Source: Cryobacterium psychrotolerans
GTDB taxonomy: Bacteria; Actinomycetota; Actinomycetes; Actinomycetales; Microbacteriaceae
Assembly (NCBI RefSeq): GCF_900101115.1
Contig: NZ_FNFU01000009.1
Location: forward strand, 1-64,000
Reading direction: 5' to 3'
DNA: 64,000 nt
The first letter of the stretch is position 1. Every line of letters starts with the position of its first letter. Positions 12,096-22,784 of this stretch are shown here, piece by piece. A program made the translations under genes and the position numbers. The notes beneath the pieces were generated by a model, which saw nothing but the letters and a program-made list of their open reading frames with translations, did not search any database and had not been told where the DNA came from.

Positions 12096-14489
12096 TTACG
12101 GCCACGCGGCCTGGAGCAGGATCGGCGTGCCGGCCACGATGAGCCCCAGGGCGAGCAGAGCGGAGTCAGCCGGCAGCCAGGGTGCGGGCTCGGCCCAGGT
12201 CCGGCGGACGCCTGCGCTGCGGCCGGCCGAGAAGCCGCGCGCCTCCATTGCCACGGCCATCCGGCCCGCCTGGCGCAGCGACTGCACCAGCAGGGCGAAG
12301 GTCATGGCCGCCGCTTGCCGGCTCCTGGTGCTCGGTCCACGCCCGGCGTCCAGTCCCCGCACCCGCCGGATGCGGCGCAGCTGGTCCCACTGCCGGCCCA
12401 GGCCCTCGAAGCGTTGCAGCGCGGCGACGGCCGCGACAACGGGTCGCGCGGGCAGCCGGAGTCGCTGGGCGAGGTGGTCACCGAGCGCGAACGGATCCGC
12501 GGAGCCCGCGAGCAGAACTCCGGGCAGCACGAAGAAGGCCACCCGCAGGCCGGCCGTGACGCCCGCCAGCGGGTCCTGTCCCGTGCTGAGCAGCCAATTC
12601 GAGAACCCCACGGATGCGACGGCGAGCAACCCGGGGATCAGCCGGACGGACGGACGAGCCCAGCCGAAGACCAGCGGAGCCAGGAGCAACTCGACCGCGA
12701 CGCACGCCGCGGCCACACGGACATCGGTGATGGCCAGCCCGCCGACGATCAGCAACAGGGATGACCCGAGCAGCGACAACGGCCCACAGCGTCTCGCGAG
12801 GCCGGTGGGGCGGGGCCGGCGGCGGGGCACAGGTGCCGGTGTGTCCGCGTCGCCGCTGCCCTCGGCCACGGCGGATGCCCCGACCGGCGTCGCCGCGGCA
12901 TCCGTCAACGCCCCCCTGCCGTGCTCGAGGTGGATCCTTCGGTCGGCCAGTGCGATGAGCAGAGGATCGTGGGTGGCGACGACGACGGCGACGCCGGCGG
13001 CCCGGGCGGACAGGATCAGCCCGGTCACGGCAGCCCAGGTGTCACGGTCCTGCCCGACCGTCGGCTCGTCGAGCACCAGCACCGACGGCCCGTGGGCGAG
13101 CGCTCCGGCGAGCGCAAGCCGCCGGAGCTCGCCACCGGAGAGCTCGTGCGGGTCGGCGTCCCGCAGCGCCGACAGGCCGAGCGCCTCGATCAGGCCGTCG
13201 GCTCGCTGCGTGGACGCCTTTTCGTCCAGGCCGAGCGCCCGGCTCGTGCTCAGCACATCATTCAGGACCGTGCGGGCGACCACGGCGAGTTCGGCATGTT
13301 GCGGCACCCAGCCGACACGACGTGCGAGGTCCGTGGACGACCACCGGGCCGGGTGCGGGCCGACGCCGGCGGCCAGCTCCCGTCCCGCGCTCACCGTCCC
13401 GGAGGTGGGCAGCTCGAGGCCGGCCAGCAGCGCAGTGAGCGTCGACTTGCCTGCTCCGCTGACGCCGACGATTGCCAGGACCTCGCCGGAACGAACGCTG
13501 GCGTCGACGCGCGAGAGCGCCTGCACCGAGGCAGGCACGGCCTGGCCCCCGGGCGACGCAAGCCCGGCGCGCGGACGGCGGACCACGCCGACGGCATCCG
13601 CCCGGATCACAACCGAACCGACCGGCCCGCCCGGCAAAGCCGGAAGGCACAACTCCGGAGGCAACCCGCGGGGAACCGGGGCCGGGAGGCCCGGAGCCCA
13701 GACACCCTGCAATGCCGGCGCCGCGCCGCGCTCCAGCAGCGTCTCCGCAACGGTGCCGTCTGCGCTGATTCTTCCGTCGGCGTCCAGGATGATCACCCGG
13801 TCGACCTCGTCGAGCCAGGGGTCGAGTTGGTGTTCGACCAGCACCATCGTGGCGCCCGAGGCGCGGCCCGCCACCCAGATCGCCGCGCGCACCGTGTCCG
13901 CGGCCGAGCGGTCGAGCATCGAGGTGGGTTCGTCGAGCAGCACGAGCCGGGGGGCCAGTGCGAGCACGCCGGCGAGCGCGAGACGTTGCGCCTCGCCGCC
14001 GGACACCGCGTCCACCGGATGGTCCGGGCCATAGGGGAACCCGACCGCGTCCAGCGCCTGCTGCACCGCGGTCCAGATCTGCTCCAGGGGCAGGCCGGCG
14101 TTCTCCGGGCCGAAGGCCACCTCGCGTCCCACTCGAGGGGCGACCATCGCGTCCGCCGGGTCCTGCACGAGCAGCCCGGCCGGGGCGCCATGCAGGTGCG
14201 GGTCCCGGCCGTCGACGCCGATCGATCCGGCGAGGTCGCCGGCATCCGTCGTGGTGAGCACGCCGGCCAGCGCGCGCAGCAGGGTCGACTTACCGGAGCC
14301 GCTCGGTCCGGCCAGCAGGATGCGCTGCCCCTCCTCGATCTGCAGGGTCACGTCGTGCAGGACCGGCGTTGCACGCCCGAACGGGCGCCAGGTCAGCTCG
14401 TGCACCTCCACCCGCGCTCCGCGCGCGCGCGGCGGGCGGTGCGGCGGAGCGGCGGGCGCGGGCCGGTCAGCGGGTCGCGCGGGACTCAC
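12096..14489 (-). CDS. ECF transporter: fused double ATPase and EcfT (YkoD-YkoC type)
   Basis: One chain of about 797 residues holds the whole energising module of an ECF vitamin importer. The first ATPase has Walker A GPSGSGKST near 66, signature VSGGEAQRL near 163 and Walker B LVLLDEP. The second has Walker A GVSGAGKST near 343, signature LSGGELRRL near 450 and LVLDEPTVGQDRD. From about 570 to the end follows a hydrophobic EcfT domain with several membrane segments and the coupling Arg-rich stretches RIRRVRGLDAGR and AMEARGFSAG. Bacillus YkoD (double ATPase) and YkoC (T) are separate, so the fusion is notable. It follows ykoE with an overlap of 23 bases; GTG 14489 has AGGA in front, but ATG 14525 and GTG 14411 are also possible. 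Confidence 0.88.
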   Translation of the reverse strand: MSPARPADRPAPAAPPHRPPRARGARVEVHELTWRPFGRATPVLHDVTLQIEEGQRILLAGPSGSGKSTLLRALAGVLTTTDAGDLAGSIGVDGRDPHLHGAPAGLLVQDPADAMVAPRVGREVAFGPENAGLPLEQIWTAVQQALDAVGFPYGPDHPVDAVSGGEAQRLALAGVLALAPRLVLLDEPTSMLDRSAADTVRAAIWVAGRASGATMVLVEHQLDPWLDEVDRVIILDADGRISADGTVAETLLERGAAPALQGVWAPGLPAPVPRGLPPELCLPALPGGPVGSVVIRADAVGVVRRPRAGLASPGGQAVPASVQALSRVDASVRSGEVLAIVGVSGAGKSTLTALLAGLELPTSGTVSAGRELAAGVGPHPARWSSTDLARRVGWVPQHAELAVVARTVLNDVLSTSRALGLDEKASTQRADGLIEALGLSALRDADPHELSGGELRRLALAGALAHGPSVLVLDEPTVGQDRDTWAAVTGLILSARAAGVAVVVATHDPLLIALADRRIHLEHGRGALTDAAATPVGASAVAEGSGDADTPAPVPRRRPRPTGLARRCGPLSLLGSSLLLIVGGLAITDVRVAAACVAVELLLAPLVFGWARPSVRLIPGLLAVASVGFSNWLLSTGQDPLAGVTAGLRVAFFVLPGVLLAGSADPFALGDHLAQRLRLPARPVVAAVAALQRFEGLGRQWDQLRRIRRVRGLDAGRGPSTRSRQAAAMTFALLVQSLRQAGRMAVAMEARGFSAGRSAGVRRTWAEPAPWLPADSALLALGLIVAGTPILLQAAWP

Positions 14490-15135
14490 GGAATTCCTGG
14501 CCGGCAGGGAAGGCATTGAGGGCACCGGAGCGGGCGAGCGCCCGCACGAGTGCCAGGCCGCCGAGGCCCGCGATCAGGGCGCCGGACGCGACACCGCAGG
14601 CGAGGTAGGCGAGCTTCCATGCCGGGGAGTAATCGGCCGTGTACGCCCACCATTCGTAGCCGACGATTTCCAGGATCGCGGCGGCGACGCCGCCGAGCAC
14701 GGCCGTTGCGGCGCCAAAGCGCCGCCAGCGAACCAGGGCGAGCACCAGCTCGACGCCGAGGCCCTGCAGCAGTCCGGACAGGAGCACGGCGACTCCCCAC
14801 CCGTTGCCCAGCAATAGCTCGACATTGGCCGCGACGAGCTCGGTGAAGAGCGCGGCGCCTGGGCGCCGGATGACCAGTCCGCCGACGACGGCAGGGATCA
14901 GCCAGACGCCGAGCGAGAGCTCACCCGCCGGGGGAAAGCCGACGGTCACGACGCTGAGCAGCGGGTAGATGAACGTGTCGAATCCCCAGAAGGCGACACC
15001 GAACGCCACGGCGAGCATGGCGGCGGTGATCAGGTCGACCCCGCGCCAGGCGGTCAGCCGGCCGGAGGCGAGTATGGTGCTCTTGGGTGCACCGGGCGAC
15101 GATGCGTCCCGAACCGTCGTGTCTTGCGTAGTCAT
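14467..15135 (-). CDS. ykoE: YkoE-type substrate-binding S component, thiamine or HMP uptake
   Basis: A 222-residue integral membrane protein with five or six hydrophobic segments. It is recognisable as YkoE by the N-terminal WRGVDLITAAMLAVAFGVAFWGFD, ELVAANVELLLGNGWG and EWWAYTADYSPAWKLAY stretches. YkoE is the specificity subunit of an ECF importer predicted to carry hydroxymethylpyrimidine or thiamine. It lies 109 bases behind a TPP riboswitch and is followed by the fused ATPase/EcfT gene, so the two genes encode a full importer under thiamine control. The ATG at 15135 is preceded by a GGAACAGGAAC tract. Ligand identity rests on the riboswitch and the family, not on direct evidence. Confidence 0.88.
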   Translation of the reverse strand: MTTQDTTVRDASSPGAPKSTILASGRLTAWRGVDLITAAMLAVAFGVAFWGFDTFIYPLLSVVTVGFPPAGELSLGVWLIPAVVGGLVIRRPGAALFTELVAANVELLLGNGWGVAVLLSGLLQGLGVELVLALVRWRRFGAATAVLGGVAAAILEIVGYEWWAYTADYSPAWKLAYLACGVASGALIAGLGGLALVRALARSGALNAFPAGQEFRESRATR

Positions 15136-15244
15136 GTTGTTCCTGTTCCCGTGGATTCCGATGGATACCGCGGGGACGTTCCCTCAGGCCGCGCTCACCC
15201 GGGCAAGCCCGGCGGGGCACGGCACGAAGGCACGTGAGATTTCC

Positions 15245-15330
15245 CGACTCCCTTCGCCGGTGCTAACCGGAGCAGGTTCGAGGGTCTGCGGCTTCCCGCA
15301 CTCTCAGCGCAGTGAAGCGCTCCCCTGTCG
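15245..15330 (-). promoter_or_regulatory. TPP riboswitch of ykoE and the ECF gene
   Basis: The minus strand carries GGGGAGC, GCTGAGAGTGCGG, GCAGACCCTCGAACCTG, CCGGTTAGCACCGG and GCGAAGGGA in the canonical order. P1 pairs CGAC (15327-15330) with GTCG (15245-15248). It ends 109 bases before the ykoE start, leaving room for an expression platform, although I see no obvious terminator with a T tract. Thiamine pyrophosphate should turn the importer off. Confidence 0.93.
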
Positions 15331-15730
15331 TTCACCGATGATGTTACATGGGCACTCGCGCGACGGGACCGGCCGTGCGGCGCATTTCACTATGTGACGT
15401 GCCCGAGTCAGCCGCACCCTCGGTGGTCGATGTACGCAGAAAAACGAGCAACCTCGTGCGGGGAAGTCCACCGGCAAACCGCGAGACGCTGGACAGCCCC
15501 GGCTGGGATGATGCCGGACCGGCCTCAGCCGGCTGAGATAGCCCTGGCCGCTGAAGCTATAGCCCGGTTCTGCAAAAGGTGCGGAATTTACGCGGGCCAG
15601 CGGACAAGCTTGAAGATCATCCGCTCCCGCTATCCGGAAACGACAAATGGCCTCCGAAATCTCGGAGGCCATTCGTTTTGGGACGAGTTCTTGGAACAGA
15701 ATCAACCAGTTCTAAGAACAACCCCCGTGG
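15331..15730. other. intergenic stretch without a recognised gene
   Basis: Between the riboswitch and tRNA-Ser I see no convincing gene. Open frames on both strands are short, and one runs straight through the tRNA. The promoter of the ykoE transcript must lie at the left side of this region. The tRNA-Ser terminator lies at 15646-15673. The middle part (15400-15600) is moderately GC-rich and shows nothing I can name. Confidence 0.4.
15646..15673 (-). terminator. terminator hairpin behind tRNA-Ser
   Basis: A perfect 12-bp stem (AATGGCCTCCGA pairing with TCGGAGGCCATT) closes a 4-base loop about 58 bases beyond the 3' end of tRNA-Ser. The T-rich tail is short on both strands (TGTCGTTT on minus, CGTTTT on plus), so it may work in both directions. 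Confidence 0.65.
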
Positions 15731-15817
15731 CGGTACCGGTGGGATTTGAACCCACGGTGGAGTCTCCCCCACACAACTTTTCGAGAGTTGCACCTTCGGC
15801 CGCTCGGACACGGTACC
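15731..15817 (-). tRNA. tRNA-Ser (anticodon CGA)
   Basis: An 87-base gene with acceptor stem GGTACCG/CGGTACC and discriminator G. It has a long variable arm typical of serine tRNA and an anticodon stem CAACT/AGTTG around the loop CTCGAAA, which gives anticodon CGA for UCG codons. The T arm has the standard GGTTCAAATCC. CCA is not encoded. Confidence 0.95.
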
Positions 15818-15920
15818 GGGGTCGATTGTAGTTGAGTCGGACGTCCCGGCGCGAATCCGCGCGAGCACGCGCCCAGCCGCCAATCAGCGGATGCCCAGAG
15901 CAGGGTTGTATTCTCGGCGG

Positions 15921-16727
15921 GTGATATCCCTGAACCAGCGACTCCGCTCCCTCGTCCTGACCGCCGGCACCGTGGCTGCGGCGGCAGGAATCGGTGCTGC
16001 CGCCACGTTCAACTACAAGAAGTTCCGCCTCCGGCTGGCCGAGAACGCGGCAGTGCTGAACGAGACCCTGCCGATCCACTCGCAGTGGTGGAGGGATCAC
16101 GCCAAGGAGAAGGGCGAGCTGCTCTACGTCGCCATCGGTGACAGCGCGGCGCAGGGCATCGGCGCGAGCAAGCCCAACCGGGGGTACGTCGGGATCCTGG
16201 CCGATCACATCCGCCTGAGCACCGAGCGCACCGTGCGGGTGATCAACCTCAGCGTGTCCGGCGCCACCGTGCACCTGGCCGTGCGCGACCAGCTGCCGCG
16301 CTTCGTGAAACTCGACCCCGACGTTGTCACGATCGCCATCGGTGCAAACGACATCGCGCTGTGGGATGCCACGCTCTTCGAGACCGGGATCCGGCAGATC
16401 TTCGCAGCCCTCCCCGCCCATGCGATCGTCGCCGACCTGCCGTGCTTCCACCTGCCCCACAACGAGCGCAAGGTGGCCGAGGCCAACGGCATCCTGCGCG
16501 GCGTCGCGGCGGAGTTCGGGCTGAGCGTGGTTCCGCTGCACACGACGACCAAACGGCAGGGCCTGCGGAGCGTCGCCACCCAGTTCGCGAACGACTTCTT
16601 CCACCCCAACGACCGCGGCTACCGGGTCTGGGTCGAAGCGTTCCTGCCCGAACTCAGCGCCGACATCGCGCGTCGGATTCCCCAGGCCAGCGCCGACGCG
16701 CAACCCGGCGTCGGTGGCCCCGGCTAG
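15921..16727 (+). CDS. SGNH/GDSL-family hydrolase with N-terminal membrane segment
   Basis: A 268-residue esterase/lipase-like protein. An N-terminal hydrophobic segment (LRSLVLTAGTVAAAAGIGAAATF) suggests a membrane anchor or signal peptide. The SGNH blocks follow in order: GDSAAQG with the nucleophile serine near residue 75, a glycine block with NLSVSGAT, GANDI, and DFFHPNDRGY carrying the catalytic Asp-His pair near 228-231. The start is a GTG at 15921; the open frame ten codons upstream lacks a better signal. The stop lies 10 bases ahead of radA, so they may share a transcript. The natural substrate cannot be told from the sequence. Confidence 0.85.
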   Translation: MISLNQRLRSLVLTAGTVAAAAGIGAAATFNYKKFRLRLAENAAVLNETLPIHSQWWRDHAKEKGELLYVAIGDSAAQGIGASKPNRGYVGILADHIRLSTERTVRVINLSVSGATVHLAVRDQLPRFVKLDPDVVTIAIGANDIALWDATLFETGIRQIFAALPAHAIVADLPCFHLPHNERKVAEANGILRGVAAEFGLSVVPLHTTTKRQGLRSVATQFANDFFHPNDRGYRVWVEAFLPELSADIARRIPQASADAQPGVGGPG

Positions 16728-16737
16728 GCTCGCTGGC

Positions 16738-18099
16738 ATGGCCAAGCCCCTCTCGACTTTCCGCTGCACAGAGTGCGGCTGGACCACCCCGAAATGGGCG
16801 GGTCGCTGCGGCGAGTGCCAGCAGTGGGGCACCGTTCTCGACGCCGCAGAAAAGGCCGGGATCGGCCGCTCTGTCAAGCCGACGACGGTAACCGGCGACG
16901 GCATCGCCCGGCCCATCACGCACGTCGACACGACCTCGGTCGCGCACTGGCCCACCGGCATCAACGAATTCGACCGGGTGCTCGGCGGCGGCATCGTTCC
17001 CGGCTCGGTGATCCTGCTGAGCGGTGAGCCCGGCGTCGGCAAGTCCACGCTCCTGCTCGAGGTCGCGTCGAAGGCGGCGGCCGCCAAGTCCCGCGTGCTC
17101 TACGTGAGCGCCGAGGAGTCCGTGAGCCAGGTGCGCCTCCGGGCCGAACGCACCGGCGCGCTCCAGCCCGAGCTGTACATCGCCGCCGAGACCGACCTCG
17201 CCACCATCCTCGGCCAGATCGACGCGGTGAAGCCCGACCTCGTCATCGTCGACTCGGTGCAGACGGTCGCCAGTTCGCTCTCCGACGGCCTCGCGGGCAT
17301 GCCCAGCCAGGTGCGGGAGGTGGCATCCACCCTCATTCGCGTGGCCAAGGACCGCAACCTGCCCATCCTGCTCGTGGGCCATGTGACCAAGGACGGCTCG
17401 ATCGCGGGGCCGCGGCTGCTCGAACACCTGGTCGACGTGGTCTGCCAGTTCGAGGGCGACCGGCAGACGGCGCTGCGGTTCGTGCGCGCGCTCAAGAACC
17501 GGTTCGGGCCCACCGACGAGGTGGGCTGCTTCGAGATGACCGGCGACGGCATCGCCGAGGTGCCCGACCCGAGCGGGCTCTTCCTCAGCCGAGGCACCGA
17601 TCCGGTCTCCGGCACCTGCGTCACGGTCGCCCTCGAGGGTCGGCGGGCGATGCCCGTCGAGGTGCAGGCCCTCGTCGTGGCGAGCCAGGCTCCGAACCCC
17701 CGCAGGGTGACGAACGGCGTCGACCCTTCACGGGTGGCCATGCTCCTGGCCGTGCTCGAGAAACGCGCCGGCCTGCAACTGGGCGGAATGGATGTCTACG
17801 TGTCGACGGTCGGCGGCATCCGTCTCACCGAGCCTGCCGCCGACCTGGCGATCGCCCTGGCCATCGCGTCGGCGGTGCGGGACCGTCCGATCGCACACAC
17901 CGTGGCCGCGTTCGGGGAGATCAGCCTGGCCGGCGAGATCCGCGCCGTCTCCGCGGCGACGCAGCGCGCCGGCGAGGGCGTGCGACTGGGCTTCACGACC
18001 CGCATCGACGTCGCGAGCGGATCGATCGCCACCGCCGTAAGCCAGGCGCTGGCCACCGGCGTGCCCGACCGCGAGGCCGAGCTCGACCGGGCCTTTTAG
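16738..18099 (+). CDS. radA: DNA repair protein RadA
   Basis: A 453-residue RecA-like ATPase that drives branch migration and processes recombination intermediates. It starts with the RadA zinc finger (CTECGWTTPKWAGRCGECQQW, two CxxC pairs in the first 30 residues). It then has Walker A SGEPGVGKST near 100, Walker B LVIVDSVQT, and the RadA-specific KNRFG motif near 258. The C-terminal third is a Lon protease-like domain (GGIRLTEPAADLAIALAIASA, GEISLAGEIRAV) that lacks protease function in this family. ATG 16738 places the zinc finger at the very N terminus. The length is standard. It lies closely behind the SGNH hydrolase gene. Confidence 0.96.
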   Translation: MAKPLSTFRCTECGWTTPKWAGRCGECQQWGTVLDAAEKAGIGRSVKPTTVTGDGIARPITHVDTTSVAHWPTGINEFDRVLGGGIVPGSVILLSGEPGVGKSTLLLEVASKAAAAKSRVLYVSAEESVSQVRLRAERTGALQPELYIAAETDLATILGQIDAVKPDLVIVDSVQTVASSLSDGLAGMPSQVREVASTLIRVAKDRNLPILLVGHVTKDGSIAGPRLLEHLVDVVCQFEGDRQTALRFVRALKNRFGPTDEVGCFEMTGDGIAEVPDPSGLFLSRGTDPVSGTCVTVALEGRRAMPVEVQALVVASQAPNPRRVTNGVDPSRVAMLLAVLEKRAGLQLGGMDVYVSTVGGIRLTEPAADLAIALAIASAVRDRPIAHTVAAFGEISLAGEIRAVSAATQRAGEGVRLGFTTRIDVASGSIATAVSQALATGVPDREAELDRAF

Positions 18100-18155
18100 G
18101 CCGACACCGCCAGCACGGATGCGAGCGGCACCGCCCCGCCTACCCGTGGGGGCGA

Positions 18156-18566
18156 TTATTCCCCGCCCTCGCCCTCCGCGGGGAGCGGTCCGAGCGCCCG
18201 CATCAGGTCCGCCGGGGCGGCCTGCATCACATGCGGACCGGCGATGTCGAAGAACACCATTTCCAGCGTTTGCTCGTGCACGGTGAGGAACTCGCGCAGC
18301 CACTGCGCGTCGCCGACCATGACCCGAGGGTCGGGGTCGTCCGGCAGCATCCGGGCGTAGTTCTCGGTCGACGAGAAGAGCAGCAGCATCCGCTTGTCCG
18401 AGCCTTCGCGGCCGAAGACCCGAACCTGCTCGGCCCGACCGTTGACGACGAGTTGCGGAACGATGATCACGTCGTTGCGCAGGGCGTAGGCCACGGCAAC
18501 GACGTCCTGCGCGGCGAGGGCCGCGGCGAGGGGCTCGGAACGGGTGGGAGGAGTGGGTTCGGTCAC
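18156..18566 (-). CDS. SseB family protein (136 aa)
   Basis: A small soluble protein of the SseB N-terminal-domain type. Supporting stretches are LAAALAAQDVVAVAYALRNDVIIVPQLVVNG, LLFSSTENYARMLP and VMVGDAQWLREFL, which give the alternating strands and helices of that fold. Actinobacteria often carry such proteins of unknown function. The chosen start is a GTG at 18566; the open frame extends upstream but reads as low-complexity Arg/Thr-rich sequence. It faces radA tail to tail across 56 bases and lies 88 bases from the next minus gene. No catalytic residues can be pointed out. Confidence 0.75.
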   Translation of the reverse strand: MTEPTPPTRSEPLAAALAAQDVVAVAYALRNDVIIVPQLVVNGRAEQVRVFGREGSDKRMLLLFSSTENYARMLPDDPDPRVMVGDAQWLREFLTVHEQTLEMVFFDIAGPHVMQAAPADLMRALGPLPAEGEGGE

Positions 18567-18654
18567 CAATCCATTCAACCAGCCGGCGCCGCTGCAGGTC
18601 CAAGCGAAAGCACCTGCCGTGAGCGAACGATCGCTCGGTGCAGCGGCACGGACC

Positions 18655-19293
18655 TCAGTACAGCAGGAACTGCTTCGGCGTCTCGGATTCGATTCCGTCG
18701 ACGCTGACCCGCAGGTGGTACGACGCACCACCGGCCGGCGCCGCGTCGCGGGTGTCCGCGTCGCAGGTGTCCTTCGCCGAGCGCACACGCTGCCAGGCGA
18801 CAGGCGTGGTCGAACTGATCGGGTCGCCGGGCTCGAGCAGGACCGCCTGGTCGGCCGAGTCCTGCTGGCAGTCGGTGGATGTCCAGTAAACGTCCTTGCC
18901 GCTCGAGATCGTGAAGACCTGCTTGGAGGTTCCGGCGTTGATGGTGCAGGAGGTGTCGCCGGTGTTGGTGACACTCAGGGAGAGCTGGGGCAACTTGCCC
19001 GGCTCATACTTGACCGCATCGGTAATCGCTTCGACCTGCACATGGGCGGCAACGCAGGGGGCGCCCGCGACCGCGGGTTCCGGGGTCGGCTTCGGCGCGG
19101 CATCCGTCGCGGGGGCGGAAGCGGACGCGGCCGGCGGCGTGGGGTCGACCGGTTCGCCGCGGCTGGAACCGGGCTTCACGATGATGAGGACGATGATGAC
19201 GAGCACGGCCAGCAGGCCCAGCCCCACCATGAGGCGGCGGCGCCGGTACACGGTGCTGGACTGGCGACCACCGGAGTTCTTTGTCGTCGACAT
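18655..19293 (-). CDS. membrane-anchored secreted protein of unknown function (DUF4232-like fold possible)
   Basis: A 212-residue protein with a short cytoplasmic N terminus (MSTTKNSGGRQSSTVYRRRR), one membrane segment (LMVGLGLLAVLVIIVLIIV, residues about 21-40) and a Pro/Ala-rich spacer. An outside domain contains four or five cysteines that could form disulfides (GAPCVAAHVQ, TSCTINAG, STDCQQD, KDTCDAD). The pattern of beta strands (LSLSVTNTGDTSCTINAG) resembles extracellular DUF4232-type domains of actinobacteria. Topology follows the positive-inside rule: outside C terminus. Function unknown; it stands alone between SseB-like and acetyltransferase genes. Confidence 0.75.
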   Translation of the reverse strand: MSTTKNSGGRQSSTVYRRRRLMVGLGLLAVLVIIVLIIVKPGSSRGEPVDPTPPAASASAPATDAAPKPTPEPAVAGAPCVAAHVQVEAITDAVKYEPGKLPQLSLSVTNTGDTSCTINAGTSKQVFTISSGKDVYWTSTDCQQDSADQAVLLEPGDPISSTTPVAWQRVRSAKDTCDADTRDAAPAGGASYHLRVSVDGIESETPKQFLLY

Positions 19294-19356
19294 GCCCCAA
19301 GGTTAACGAGCCGTCGCGCCGCTGCCCGGTAATGGCGTGCGTGTCGGCGGAATGGT

Positions 19357-19899
19357 TCAGGCCAGACGCTTGACCATGCGGGTGTTGCCGAGCGTGTTCG
19401 GCTTGACCCGCGCGAGGTCGAGGAATTCCGCGACGCCCTCATCGTGTGATCGCACGAGTTCGGCGTACACGGCGGGATCGACGGTCTCGGAGCCCATGTC
19501 GACGAAACTGTGCCGGCTGAAGAACGGCACCTCGAAGGTCAGGCAGAACAGACGGCTCAGGCCGAGTTCGCGGGCATCCGCCTCGAGGCGGTCCAGCAGC
19601 GCGTGGCCGACGCCGTGGCCGAGCCAGTCCGCCGACACGGCCAGGGTGCGCACCTCGGCGAGGTCCTCCCACATCACGTGCAGGGCGCCGCAGCCGATCA
19701 GGCGCCCCTCGGCGTCCTCGGCCACCCGGAATTCCTGGACGGCTTCGTAGAAGACGACCCGGTCTTTACCGAGCAGGATGCCCTCCTGGATGAGCGGCTC
19801 GACGAGCGCCTGGATGCGCGGCACATCACTGGTGCGCGCCCGGCGCACCGAGTAGCCCTGCACTGCGTGGTCCTGCCCTGCGTGGTCCTGCGCTGGCAC
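19357..19899 (-). CDS. GNAT N-acetyltransferase, ArgA-like amino-acid acetyltransferase
   Basis: A 180-residue GNAT enzyme. After a short repeated N terminus (AQDHAGQDHAVQG) the fold begins with YSVRRARTSDVPRIQALVEPL. The acetyl-CoA loop is at VSADWLGHGVGHALLDRLEADARELG, and FFSRHSFVDMGSETVDPAVYAELVRSHDEGVAEFLDLARVKPNTLGNTRMVKRL closes the chain (given here as the order of blocks, about 105-180). This layout matches the stand-alone ArgA-type N-acetylglutamate synthases of actinobacteria (Rv2747-like). GTG 19899 has a GAGAGAGG Shine-Dalgarno sequence; a longer frame to 19971 is open but lacks support. No other arginine gene is nearby, so the substrate assignment is provisional. Confidence 0.72.
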   Translation of the reverse strand: MPAQDHAGQDHAVQGYSVRRARTSDVPRIQALVEPLIQEGILLGKDRVVFYEAVQEFRVAEDAEGRLIGCGALHVMWEDLAEVRTLAVSADWLGHGVGHALLDRLEADARELGLSRLFCLTFEVPFFSRHSFVDMGSETVDPAVYAELVRSHDEGVAEFLDLARVKPNTLGNTRMVKRLA

Positions 19900-19981
19900 G
19901 CTCGGCCCTCTCTCGTCGTTCTCACCCGGAACGTCCAGTCTACGGATTCCGCTCCGCTCCCCCGCCCTCATGACGAAAGCC

Positions 19982-20017
19982 GAAGGGGCCCGGCGGATTG
20001 CTCCGCCGGGCCCCTTC
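19982..20017 (-). terminator. terminator hairpin behind clpC
   Basis: A perfect 16-bp GC-rich stem (GAAGGGGCCCGGCGGA with its complement) around the loop TTGC begins 25 bases past the clpC stop. T residues behind it on the minus strand are few and scattered, as is common in high-GC actinobacteria. Confidence 0.75.
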
Positions 20018-20041
20018 CCGTGAGTTGCCCCGGGTGCCGGA

Positions 20042-22567
<2,526 letters not shown>

Positions 22568-22645
22568 GATTACTCCCTTGGCGCCAGGGGCAGTTGTGGC
22601 GCCGATACATCGAGAGTAACCAGCGAAACTGGGTTGCAGGCGCTT

Positions 22646-22659
22646 GTTCGCCCTAGGCG
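22646..22659 (-). promoter_or_regulatory. candidate ClgR operator of clpC
   Basis: The minus strand reads CGCCTAGGGCGAAC. This matches the CGC-YNANR-GCG-WWS core recalled for ClgR, the activator of clp genes in Corynebacterium and mycobacteria. It is placed about 80-90 bases before the clpC start, a fitting place for an activator. The match is to a remembered consensus and needs a matrix search. Confidence 0.5.
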
Positions 22660-22784
22660 TGACGGATGACGCGCGCGGGGAGCCGAGGCCATGCTCGGCC
22701 GCAGGCCCCGTCTGCCCTTGCGAGCAGCCGTACCCGCGCAAATAATGGCAGGACGAAGCGTGGGGCAAGCGCGCGAGGGCTGCG

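Noticed and set aside
15394-15831. Plus-strand frame of 145 codons between ykoE and the SGNH gene
   Set aside because: It runs through the tRNA-Ser gene and its terminator and has no domain-like sequence.
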